From contig NZ_JAPYKW010000003.1 in assembly GCF_036632095.1 (NCBI RefSeq), positions 62,001 through 126,000 on the forward strand: a DNA stretch of 64,000 nucleotides. Direction: 5' to 3'. The position numbers were made by a program, and so were the translations under genes. The notes below the pieces were generated by a model. It was not told the DNA's origin, did not search any database, and saw nothing but the letters and a program-made list of their open reading frames with translations. Positions 44,070-52,360 of the stretch are shown here, in pieces; position 1 is the first letter of the stretch; each line of letters begins with the position of its first letter. This DNA is from Chlamydia sp. 04-14 (GTDB lineage Bacteria; Chlamydiota; Chlamydiia; Chlamydiales; Chlamydiaceae).

Positions 44070-45314
44070 ATGACTTTAAAAAACATATTCCCTGAGACAC
44101 ACTCCTTTCATTCTTTATCCTTAATAGATCTGGGAAAGAAGATGCGTTGCGTAATGGATACATTGCGTAAGAATGCTATAGCTATAACGGGTATATTTTG
44201 TTTTGTCTTTGCTGTTAGCTTTTTATCATTAGTTATCTATGGATTTTCTCATCCTTTAATTGTAATAGGTTTGGTTCTCTCTTTAGTTGTTGTGGGAGTA
44301 GTAGTTGCTCTGGCATTACGTCATGCAATGCTTAAGCTGAAGCATCCTCTTCCTGCAGGGTTTCGTTCTCTGATAGAAGAATCTTATCCTAAAATTATTC
44401 ATGATCTTGTCTTCAGTAAGGCTCTTAATTTTCAAGAATTCCGTGCTGTTTTATTAGGATTGTCTTCAGGGAATTTTAATTTTCCTTCTGAAGATTGTAA
44501 AAATAGAGTGGAATCGTTTGGCCTTGAGCGTTTGCAAAGCGCCTGTGAGGGCATTCAATTGCCCGATTTAGAGAAAATTCTGTTAAAGAATTGTCCTTTG
44601 TACTTGATAAATAAGTTCATTCAACTTGGTCCTAGGGAATTTCCTGAGGCTGAGCATATGGAACCCACTGTGTATTGGGTGAATCGAGCAGGTTTATCGA
44701 ATATAAATCAAACAGCGTTTCATCCTTTTGTTTGGCTGTTAGCACGTCTTATTTCTCAAGAAGAATATAATATGCTATGCCAACACGCACGAAATAACAC
44801 TTGGGAAGAGGTGCGTACTCTTGTTGAAGAGCTAAATTTGCGATTTAGAACGTATTTAGAAAATGAAACTATAAAAGGATTTGAACGAAGGGGTTCATGG
44901 TTATTAGAAGATTTTAATAAATCACGCGCTCCTTGGTTATTGGCGCTATGTAAACATGGGATTACTTGGGAGCAATTACAGTTATTTAAAGATATAGAAT
45001 GTCGCCAACTAAGTTTTCTTCATACATTCGATACATCTCGTGTTGGAGGTATTCTCATGGAATTATTATTAGTTATTTCTCCTTATCTTAATGAGGAAAA
45101 TTCAGAAAATTTTGACCCTAAAATAGCTTTACTTACATTGAAAGAGTGGATGCATTTCTATCATCATGATTCTCATCGTGTTTATGGTTTTCATAAAGGG
45201 ACTTTAGAATTTTTTAACAAACACAGCAAAGGTAACCTGCAGAAACCAAAACTTTCCTCGTCTCATCTTCATTACTATCTCATAGATCCCAATACGGGAG
45301 TAAGATATCGCTGA
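44070..45314 (+). CDS. DUF1389-family inclusion-membrane-like protein (copy 6)
   Basis: 414 residues from ATG 44070, after AGGTGGG. N-terminal 30 residues are unlike the MNP start of other members. A TM hairpin follows at about 35-80 (ITGIFCFVFAVSFLSLVIYG; IVIGLVLSLVVVGVVVALAL). The core diverges at first (PAGFRSLIEESYPKIIHDLV) and is then close to the others (LQSACEGIQLPDLEKILLKNC, FIQLGPREFPEAEHM). Its middle resembles copy 1, which suggests exchange of short tracts between members. The C-terminus ends DPNTGVRYR, the family terminal motif. Function unknown. Confidence 0.83.
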   Translation: MTLKNIFPETHSFHSLSLIDLGKKMRCVMDTLRKNAIAITGIFCFVFAVSFLSLVIYGFSHPLIVIGLVLSLVVVGVVVALALRHAMLKLKHPLPAGFRSLIEESYPKIIHDLVFSKALNFQEFRAVLLGLSSGNFNFPSEDCKNRVESFGLERLQSACEGIQLPDLEKILLKNCPLYLINKFIQLGPREFPEAEHMEPTVYWVNRAGLSNINQTAFHPFVWLLARLISQEEYNMLCQHARNNTWEEVRTLVEELNLRFRTYLENETIKGFERRGSWLLEDFNKSRAPWLLALCKHGITWEQLQLFKDIECRQLSFLHTFDTSRVGGILMELLLVISPYLNEENSENFDPKIALLTLKEWMHFYHHDSHRVYGFHKGTLEFFNKHSKGNLQKPKLSSSHLHYYLIDPNTGVRYR

Positions 45315-45479
45315 CCAGCAATCTTATTAATGCGAATGCTGATTCTGGTTTGATGTATTATTGATTTTCTTAAGTATTTAAGAATCAATTTTTGTTCCTG
45401 GGTACAAAAAAAATATTCTATTATCAATTACTATTTGATCTCCTAAGTGGTTAATACATAATTTGTACTTAAAGATATT

Positions 45480-46574
45480 GTGTTAGCATTGAAAATGAGA
45501 ATTGATAATCAAAGACCTGCGGATGCTCAGGAAGGAAATAGAGCTACCGCACCCTCTGTTTCTAATAAATTTGCTAAATCTAAAATTTCCTACGCTTTAA
45601 TAATATTAGTCACGCTATTTGCCATCGGGATAATAGCTCTTTCTGTTGCCATCCCTGTATTAGGCTTAACAATTAGCGTGGGGCTTCCTTTAATTGCTGC
45701 AGCTACTTTTGGCTGTATTAGTGCATTGATTGGATTGCAGCGTATTTATGCACATAGAAGAAATCGTATTGTCGAAAATAAGAAAATCCCTAATAAATTG
45801 CGTGAGCGAATTTTTGCTAAATATCCTCGAGCTTTCCTGTCTCATATACATAAGGAAGATGGTTCTACAGCTACAGTCTCTGTGTTAGATAAATATAATT
45901 TATCATTTGCTCAGCTTTATAGATTAGGAGTTTTAGCTTCGGGAGCAGATAGAGATCCTCTTACAGATTCTCAAGAATTACTCGCAGCTTTTAATAGTTT
46001 ATCTCAAGAATCTCGGGAAAATTTGGCAAATTTAATGCGTAATGGTGAATTAGATTTAGATTCTATCATTGAAGAGAATTGCCCGTGCTATTGGTTAGAA
46101 ACTTTCTCTTCTAAGGTGCTTCAGGATTATAATAGTGATATCTTAAATAGTTTAATCACTGGACAAATGGCGTTTTTAGGAATTTTTCATCCTGAATATT
46201 TACCAGTTTTCTCTTCAATAAGTATGCAAGACTATCGAACATTATCCGCAGCTATGGATCAATCCATGTATACCCTCTGGAAAGAAGACGCTAATGTAAA
46301 AGCTATAGTAGATAGAGCTTTGGCTACACAACCTTCTTTATCCAGAGAAGATAGAGAAGAGTTTCTGATTTGGTTATATTCAGGATTAGGGATTTGCACG
46401 TTAAATACAGAAGCAAAAGCTTTGCTAAAAGATCTTAGCGATCATAAAGGTCAGTATTTAAATAAATTTTCAAAAAAACAGATTTGGAATCGTATTTTAG
46501 ATATATCTACAGATGTCGATGATGTTGAATTTCAACCTAGCCTTGCTTATAAAACCTGGGAAGAATGGGTATAA
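45480..46574 (+). CDS. Divergent two-TM inclusion-membrane-like protein
   Basis: 364 residues from GTG 45480 (or ATG 45495). Two contiguous hydrophobic helices at about residues 38-85 (SYALIILVTLFAIGIIALSV; SVGLPLIAAATFGCISALIG). The soluble part has only scattered similarity to the DUF1389 core: KLRERIFAKYPRAFL at the place of GFLSVIKKEFP, IEENCPCYWLETF at the place of LKNCPFYFVNKF, and the terminal KTWEEWV like the TWDEWI of the array. It is thus a remote family member with the same layout. No stop-proximal extension beyond EEWV, whereas other members continue by 60 residues, so it is shorter at the C-terminus. Function unknown. Confidence 0.78.
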   Translation: MLALKMRIDNQRPADAQEGNRATAPSVSNKFAKSKISYALIILVTLFAIGIIALSVAIPVLGLTISVGLPLIAAATFGCISALIGLQRIYAHRRNRIVENKKIPNKLRERIFAKYPRAFLSHIHKEDGSTATVSVLDKYNLSFAQLYRLGVLASGADRDPLTDSQELLAAFNSLSQESRENLANLMRNGELDLDSIIEENCPCYWLETFSSKVLQDYNSDILNSLITGQMAFLGIFHPEYLPVFSSISMQDYRTLSAAMDQSMYTLWKEDANVKAIVDRALATQPSLSREDREEFLIWLYSGLGICTLNTEAKALLKDLSDHKGQYLNKFSKKQIWNRILDISTDVDDVEFQPSLAYKTWEEWV

Positions 46575-46761
46575 AGCAGTTGCGTTTCTGATATAATATT
46601 CAAAATAATCAGGGCTGTTCTTAACCTATACGTAGTTTGCTAATATCCTCATTTGACCTTGCAAAGGTGATTATATTAGTATGACTTCGGCTTTTAGTTT
46701 TTTCCTGACATAGAGAGTTCTCGATATAAAAGCTATAGAGAATGAAACAAATAGAGGTATT

Positions 46762-47463
46762 GTGAAAGAGGATCCCTATTTAGAAGTAAAAAGACACTTA
46801 GCTCGTGAAGCTGCTGCTTTAGTGACCTCCGGAATGCTTTTAGGATTGGGAAGTGGTTCGACCTCTAGAGAGTTTATTAGAGCTGTTTCTGCAAAGCAGA
46901 AAAAAGAGAACCTAGATATTCGTGCTGTAGCATCTTCAAAAGAATCCTATTCTCTAGCCAGTAGTTTGGGTATTCCTTTAATTGATGATGAAGAATTCAC
47001 TGAAACCGATCTTGCTGTTGATGGTGCTGACGAAATAGATCCCCAGCTACGTATGATCAAAGGTGGAGGCGGAGCTATGTTTCGAGAAAAGATTCTACTA
47101 CAGTCGAGCCGGCGATGTTTAATACTTGCTGATGAGAGTAAAAGTGTTGAGGTATTAGGAAAATTCGGTGTTCCTGTAGAGATCAGTCCTTTTGGAAGGT
47201 CTTCTATTGTTGCTGCGTTGGAAAATCTTGGATATCAGGGTCATCTAAGAAAGAATCCTCGTGGGGGACTTTTTATCACTAATAACGGGAATTATATTTA
47301 CGATATTCATACTCCGAATGTATATCCTCATCCCGAGGAAGATCTTCTGAAGCTATTACAAATTCATGGTATTATTGAAGTGGGGTTTGTTATAGCGAAT
47401 GTAGAAGTATGGTTTGGTTATACCAACGGTCAAATTGGTAAGAAAAATACTGGTAAAGTATGA
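46762..47463 (+). CDS. rpiA: Ribose-5-phosphate isomerase A
   Basis: 233 residues from GTG 46762. The family motifs are intact: [13 protein letters not shown] near residue 28, [14 protein letters not shown] around 90 with the catalytic Asp/Glu, and [14 protein letters not shown] around 105 with the catalytic Lys. It interconverts ribose 5-phosphate and ribulose 5-phosphate in the pentose phosphate pathway. The stop overlaps the next gene by 4 nt (ATGA). The order rpiA, DUF151, yqgE, hemL corresponds to CT213-CT210. Confidence 0.95.
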   Translation: MKEDPYLEVKRHLAREAAALVTSGMLLGLGSGSTSREFIRAVSAKQKKENLDIRAVASSKESYSLASSLGIPLIDDEEFTETDLAVDGADEIDPQLRMIKGGGGAMFREKILLQSSRRCLILADESKSVEVLGKFGVPVEISPFGRSSIVAALENLGYQGHLRKNPRGGLFITNNGNYIYDIHTPNVYPHPEEDLLKLLQIHGIIEVGFVIANVEVWFGYTNGQIGKKNTGKV

Positions 47464-47900
47464 GTATAGAGAAAGAATTGCTCCAAGATACCCCTTTGGT
47501 TTTGCTTAACTTTTACAAGTTAGTTAGCTTTTGTCATTACGCAGGAATTATCCTGGGTACCGATGAGAAGAAATTTGCGATATACGGACATGTATCGATG
47601 GGACAAGCATTTCAAAATTCTGATCCCTCACACTTTTCTTTATCACGACCATTAACTCATGACCTTCTCAATTTTGTTTTCTCAGGTTTTGATATTCATG
47701 TAATGCGTGTTGTCATCAGTGATTACAAAGATAATGTATTTTACACACGCATGTTTTTAGAGCAAAAACAAGGAGATTTCCTTTATATCACAGATGTTGA
47801 TGCTCGCCCTAGCGACAGTATTCCCTTAGCGCTTACACATAAAGTTCCTATTCTTTGTGTGAAATCTGTATTTGATGCTGCCGTAGCTTACGAAGAATAA
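47460..47900 (+). CDS. DUF151 bifunctional nuclease-like protein (CT212-like)
   Basis: 146 residues. The DUF151 features are visible: the block [20 protein letters not shown] followed by [20 protein letters not shown], which contains the conserved Asp-x-Arg-Pro-Ser-Asp. Homologues in other bacteria have been described as bifunctional nucleases (DNase and RNase). The start overlaps the rpiA stop by 4 nt and is thus translationally coupled. Followed 16 nt later by yqgE. Confidence 0.85.
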   Translation: MSIEKELLQDTPLVLLNFYKLVSFCHYAGIILGTDEKKFAIYGHVSMGQAFQNSDPSHFSLSRPLTHDLLNFVFSGFDIHVMRVVISDYKDNVFYTRMFLEQKQGDFLYITDVDARPSDSIPLALTHKVPILCVKSVFDAAVAYEE

Positions 47901-47916
47901 AATATCACGGTATCTT

Positions 47917-48486
47917 ATGGCAAAAATTCCCTATGCTATTTTAGAGAAAGGCTCATTGTTATTGGCTTCTCCTGATACAGATCAGGGAGTCTTTGCTCGC
48001 AGTGTAATTTTATTATGCGAGCATAGTCTTAATGGTTCATTCGGGCTAATTTTAAATAAGACACTAGGTCTAGAGATATCTGATGATATTTTTACTTTTG
48101 ATAAGGTGTCTAATAACAATATCCGTTTTTGTATGGGGGGTCCTCTACAGGCGAATCAAATGATGCTTTTGCATTCCTGTTCTGAAATTCCTGAGCAAAC
48201 ATTAGAAATCTGTCCTTCTGTATATTTAGGGGGAGATCTATCTTTTTTACAAGAGATCGCTACTAGTGATACGGGACCTACGATCAACTTATGTTTTGGT
48301 TATAGTGGTTGGCAAGCAGGGCAATTAGAAAGGGAGTTTTTAGATGGAAATTGGTTTTTAGCTCCTGCAAGTTATGAGTATGTATTTTCTGATAATCCTG
48401 AAAATCTCTGGTCTATGATTCTTAAAGATTTGGGAGGGAAATATGCATCGCTATCAACAGTTCCTGAAAATCTTCTTCTGAATTAG
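47917..48486 (+). CDS. yqgE: YqgE/AlgH family protein (UPF0301)
   Basis: 189 residues, the family's usual size. Typical segments: [20 protein letters not shown] at the N-terminus, [33 protein letters not shown], and [20 protein letters not shown] near residue 130. The molecular role of the family is not known; it is conserved in many bacteria. The C. trachomatis equivalent is CT211. It lies between the DUF151 gene and hemL, in a compact run. Confidence 0.92.
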   Translation: MAKIPYAILEKGSLLLASPDTDQGVFARSVILLCEHSLNGSFGLILNKTLGLEISDDIFTFDKVSNNNIRFCMGGPLQANQMMLLHSCSEIPEQTLEICPSVYLGGDLSFLQEIATSDTGPTINLCFGYSGWQAGQLEREFLDGNWFLAPASYEYVFSDNPENLWSMILKDLGGKYASLSTVPENLLLN

Positions 48487-48577
48487 ACGAGAGATTTATT
48501 TAATCTTTAGAAAGTCTTTTTCTAGGTTTTAAAGTGGCTATGGCTCAGAATAATCCCGGATTTTTTTAGGGGGTTAT

Positions 48578-49891
48578 ATGCCGGTTATTGATGAAACAAT
48601 AATGACATACGCTGATGCTTGTCGCTATTTTCCTGGAGGAGTAAATTCTCCAATACGCGCATGCATTCCTGTAGGAATTATTCCTCCCATTGTCTCTAGT
48701 GCTTCTAGAGATATTTTTATAGATAGTTTCGGAAAAAATTTTATTGATTTTTGTGGATCTTGGGGATCGTTAATCCATGGTCATAGCCATCCAAAAATTT
48801 TAGATGCTATTTGTACTGCAGCATCTCAAGGCACCTCCTATGGCCTCACTTCGGAAAATGAAATTTCTCTAGCAGCCACTTTATTTTCTTGTTTGAAATT
48901 ACAAGATCACAAACTACGTTTTGTTTCTTCAGGGACGGAAGCCACAATGACTTCTGTACGTCTTGCTTGTGGAGCAACTAAGCGCTCAGTGATTATTAAA
49001 TTTTTAGGATGTTACCACGGACATGCTGATATTTTGTTAAAAGGAATTTCTATAGACGAGAGTAACCTTTTGGAAGTTTCTCTTATCGTAGATAAATATT
49101 TTTCTTCGAATCCTTGTCTCCCTATTACGTTAATTTTACCCTACAATGATGTTAAGGTTTTTGAGGAAGTAATGCGGCAGATAGGAGAGCGTGTTGCTTG
49201 CGTGATCTTCGAACCTATAGCAATCAATATGGGGGTTATCCTTCCTGAATCTGGATGGATTGAGAGTATTATAACTACATGCCGATGTTATTCAGCTTTA
49301 TCGATTATGGATGAGGTTGTTACAGGATTTCGTATGGGAATTCGAGGTATGCGTTCTATCATTGATGCCGTTCCTGATATTACTGTGTATGGTAAGATTT
49401 TAGGGGGAGGTATGCCCGTCGCTGCACTTTTAGCTCATGAAAGTATTATGGATCATTTGATGCCTCTGGGGACAGTATTTCAAGCAGGAACTTTATCAGG
49501 AAATCCTATTGCTATGGCCGCAGGACAAGCCTCAGTAGAGCTTTGCCAGGAGATAGATTTTTATCCTAAGTTAAGAAATCTCGCAGAAGATTTTTTGTCT
49601 CCTATAGAAGATGCAATCCGTTCTAAAGGATTCCCAGTAGCATTGGTAAAAGCGGGTTCTATGTTCTCATTATTCTTTAGAGAAACACCTCCGAAGAATC
49701 TCTATGATGTGCAGCAATGTGATCAGAAAGCTTTTGGTATATTTTATCGGCATGCGTTTTCTCAGGGAGTGTATTTGTCTCCTGCTTCTATGGAAGCGAG
49801 TTTCATTTCTGCTGTACATAGTAAAGAAAATCTAGCCTATACGCAAAATGTGCTTATTGATAGTTTAGTGAAAACATTTGAAAGCATTTAA
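48578..49891 (+). CDS. hemL: Glutamate-1-semialdehyde 2,1-aminomutase
   Basis: 437 residues. PLP enzyme of the C5 haem pathway, making 5-aminolevulinate. Signatures: YADACRYFPGGVNSPIRAC at the N-terminus, LRFVSSGTEATMTSVRLA, IMDEVVTGFRMG with the cofactor Asp, and the Schiff-base Lys in VYGKILGGGMPVAAL. ATG 48578 follows TAGGGGG. It belongs to the same class III fold as BioA in this window, but the GVNSP and GTEA motifs are specific to HemL. Closest C. trachomatis gene is CT210. Confidence 0.95.
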   Translation: MPVIDETIMTYADACRYFPGGVNSPIRACIPVGIIPPIVSSASRDIFIDSFGKNFIDFCGSWGSLIHGHSHPKILDAICTAASQGTSYGLTSENEISLAATLFSCLKLQDHKLRFVSSGTEATMTSVRLACGATKRSVIIKFLGCYHGHADILLKGISIDESNLLEVSLIVDKYFSSNPCLPITLILPYNDVKVFEEVMRQIGERVACVIFEPIAINMGVILPESGWIESIITTCRCYSALSIMDEVVTGFRMGIRGMRSIIDAVPDITVYGKILGGGMPVAALLAHESIMDHLMPLGTVFQAGTLSGNPIAMAAGQASVELCQEIDFYPKLRNLAEDFLSPIEDAIRSKGFPVALVKAGSMFSLFFRETPPKNLYDVQQCDQKAFGIFYRHAFSQGVYLSPASMEASFISAVHSKENLAYTQNVLIDSLVKTFESI

Positions 49892-49921
49892 GATAAAAGG
49901 TTTTCTCAAGGTTTTGAGGAT

Positions 49922-50713
49922 ATGAGCATGGAGGCAAAAAAACGTTCTCGTGTTTTCCGTATACTCTGTTTATTCCCTTTGGAATTAGGCAGATGGATGG
50001 GTTTTACCTGTGCGGTAATAAAAAGTTTTTCATGGAAGAAAAGCTTATTTCGATCTGCGAGTATACAGGGATATGATATCGGCGTTGCCTCTTTACCTGT
50101 AGTTATGCTTACAGGAGCTGTTACAGGAATCGTTTTAGCTCTACAATCCTATTATCAACTAGGTATTCATGGCTTATCCTGCGCTATAGGATTTTTCGTT
50201 GTGAAAAGTATTCTAGTAGAAATAGGCCCTGTACTTACTGCTCTTGCCCTCTCTGGAAGAGTAGGAGGAGCAATTGCTGCATTCTTAGGAACTATGCGCA
50301 TGACTGAACAAGTTAGTGCTATGGAAACTTTAGGGGTTAATCCTTTAGCCTATTTTGCACTACCAAGAATTATTGCAGGGATTATTGCTATGCCTGCTTT
50401 GGTAATTGCTGCGGTATGGTCAGGAATTTTTTGTGGATATTTGCTATGTCGTTATGCCTTCCAACTTCCTGCTCAGGTCTATTTGCATATGGTATCAGGA
50501 AATGTATTTGTATCCGATATTGTGATGGTGATTGTTAAATCTCTAGTATTCGGATTTATTATCACGTCTTTAGCCTGTTATCAGGGATTAGGGAAACATT
50601 GTCGCATTACAAATGTGGCGAAGGTAACCACAGCAGGAGTTGTTACTTCGTATATCTCTATCTTATTTGCTAATTGTGTGATTACATCATTCTTTCATGT
50701 TCTAGGTTGCTAG
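49922..50713 (+). CDS. mlaE: ABC lipid transporter permease, MlaE-like
   Basis: 263 residues with about five to six hydrophobic helices. The MlaE/YrbE family motifs are visible: VVMLTGAVTGIVLALQSYYQ, ILVEIGPVLTALALSGRVGGAIAAFLGTMR (the region with the characteristic Glu and Arg), MTEQVSAMETLGVNPLAY and RIIAGIIAMPAL. It is the inner-membrane part of a phospholipid transport system and works with MlaF and MlaD encoded just downstream. The ATG at 49922 has AGGA-type context (TTTTGAGGAT). Ends 8 nt before mlaF. Confidence 0.92.
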   Translation: MSMEAKKRSRVFRILCLFPLELGRWMGFTCAVIKSFSWKKSLFRSASIQGYDIGVASLPVVMLTGAVTGIVLALQSYYQLGIHGLSCAIGFFVVKSILVEIGPVLTALALSGRVGGAIAAFLGTMRMTEQVSAMETLGVNPLAYFALPRIIAGIIAMPALVIAAVWSGIFCGYLLCRYAFQLPAQVYLHMVSGNVFVSDIVMVIVKSLVFGFIITSLACYQGLGKHCRITNVAKVTTAGVVTSYISILFANCVITSFFHVLGC

Positions 50714-50721
50714 GGAGAGAT

Positions 50722-51468
50722 ATGGTAGAGCCCTGGATTTCTGTAGATCGTATTTATAAAAGTTATTGTAATACCGAAGGTCAAGGTCATACGGTATTGC
50801 ATGGGATTTCCTTGCAGGTATTTCCAGATGAGCTTTTAGTGATTTTAGGTAAATCTGGGACAGGGAAAAGTGTCCTCCTCCGTCATATTATGGGATTAGA
50901 GATTCCTGATTCTGGAGAGGTGCGTTATGCTAAGGAACTTACCCATAAAGGACGTTTAAAAGATCTCACCATTGGTATGGTGTTTCAGGGTGGCGCCCTT
51001 TTTGATTTTCTTTCTGTTAGAGAAAATGTTGCTTTTGGTCTTCATGCGTATAATGAACGCCATAAGGTATTTTCTAAAGGTGAGATAAACGCTAAAGTAG
51101 ATCAAGCTTTAGCGAACGTAGGATTAAGTTATGCCGCAGAGTTTATGCCAAATAAGTTGTCGGGTGGCATGGTTAAGCGTGTCGCTTTGGCACGCTCTTT
51201 GATTTATTCTCCTAAACTTGTTCTTTATGACGAGCCTACAGCGGGATTAGATCCCATGACAAGTCGGGAAATGACTCATCTGATTTTCCGTTTGCGTAGG
51301 GAACAGGGAATCGGAGGAATTGTTATTACCCACGATATTACATTAGCATTAACTCTTGCAGATCGTATTGCTATTCATCATGAAGGAACAATTCCCCATA
51401 TCTATACAAAGGAAGAATTTATAGAGACAAACGATGTATTGGCAAGGCAATTTCTTGCCGGTCAATAA
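50722..51468 (+). CDS. mlaF: ABC transporter ATP-binding protein, MlaF-like
   Basis: 248 residues from ATG 50722, which has AGGGAGAGA before it. A start at 50674 is possible in the frame but would overlap mlaE by 40 nt without a ribosome site. Walker A is GKSGTGKSVLLRHI, the signature LSGGMVKRVALARSL, Walker B LVLYDEPTAGLDP, and the H-loop IVITHDI. It powers lipid movement by the MlaE/MlaD complex. The Mla system moves phospholipids between membranes and is widely conserved in diderms. Confidence 0.94.
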   Translation: MVEPWISVDRIYKSYCNTEGQGHTVLHGISLQVFPDELLVILGKSGTGKSVLLRHIMGLEIPDSGEVRYAKELTHKGRLKDLTIGMVFQGGALFDFLSVRENVAFGLHAYNERHKVFSKGEINAKVDQALANVGLSYAAEFMPNKLSGGMVKRVALARSLIYSPKLVLYDEPTAGLDPMTSREMTHLIFRLRREQGIGGIVITHDITLALTLADRIAIHHEGTIPHIYTKEEFIETNDVLARQFLAGQ

Positions 51469-51497
51469 CATTGTAAAATGCCGATTAAGGAGGGCGA

Positions 51498-52301
51498 GTG
51501 TCTAAAGAAGATCGTAAATCAATATTTTTTGGATTATTTCTTTGTGTGGGGATTTTAGGTTTATTTTCTGTAATGTTATTCACTCCTAAAAGTCGTGGAG
51601 ACGGCAAGCAAGAAATTCATGTGGCTTTTACTCATCTTAGCGGTGTGAGCAAGGGAATGAATGTTTGCCTTGCGGGAAAGATAATTGGTTCTGTAGCTTC
51701 TGTACAAAATATTATGGATAGGGGAATTTCCGGAGAGTCTGGAGAGCTTTATTGTTATGAATTGGTATTAAAAATAGATTCAGGAGTGTCTCTATATAAA
51801 GATGATACTTTTGCTATGTACTCTCCTAAAATCATAGGGGAATCTATTGTAAATATCATTCCTGGCAAGACAAGAGGAGAATGTAGTCGTCTTTATGCTC
51901 AGGATTTAGTTTATGGGCATAATATTGATCCTATTGAAAAGCTGATACAATTTGTTGATAAGGCAGATAAAGCGTTAGGGAAACTAGAAGCTGAAACTGT
52001 GAATCTCTATTCTAAAATATCAACGCTGCTTGATGAAGAAAAAGATTCTTCATTAGTGAAACAGGCGCGCTTAGCAACAGAATCTATATGTAAAAGCGCG
52101 GACAGATTTGCCGATTGTTTAGACAACACACGTATTGGACGGATCGATGAATTGATGGAAGATTGTAAGGATATTACCGCTACTGTTAAAGATTACGGAT
52201 TATTATATCAGTACAATTCGCAATGGAAAAAACAACAAAGAGCAAAAAATAAGAAAAAACAGAGTCTTGAGCAGCAGGAAATCGCCTTGGAAAATAGGTA
52301 G
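51498..52301 (+). CDS. mlaD: MlaD/MCE-domain lipid-binding protein
   Basis: 267 residues from GTG 51498, preceded by a strong AAGGAGG. One N-terminal TM helix at about residues 10-30 (IFFGLFLCVGILGLFSVMLF), then an MCE domain at about 38-130 with LSGVSKGMNVCLAGKIIGSV and SGVSLYKDDTFAMYSPKIIG. A predicted helical C-terminus follows. MCE proteins form hexameric rings in the periplasm that pass lipids. The order mlaE-mlaF-mlaD is as in other bacteria. The last 25 residues are very basic and Gln-rich. Confidence 0.92.
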   Translation: MSKEDRKSIFFGLFLCVGILGLFSVMLFTPKSRGDGKQEIHVAFTHLSGVSKGMNVCLAGKIIGSVASVQNIMDRGISGESGELYCYELVLKIDSGVSLYKDDTFAMYSPKIIGESIVNIIPGKTRGECSRLYAQDLVYGHNIDPIEKLIQFVDKADKALGKLEAETVNLYSKISTLLDEEKDSSLVKQARLATESICKSADRFADCLDNTRIGRIDELMEDCKDITATVKDYGLLYQYNSQWKKQQRAKNKKKQSLEQQEIALENR

Positions 52302-52360
52302 ATTTTTTGTTTTTTCTATGCCATGAAGAAAATGTTTCAGCGGGGTGTTAGGGCTGTTTT

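Noticed and set aside
50674..50721. Early start for mlaF inside mlaE
   Set aside because: No ribosome site there; AGGGAGAGA supports ATG 50722.
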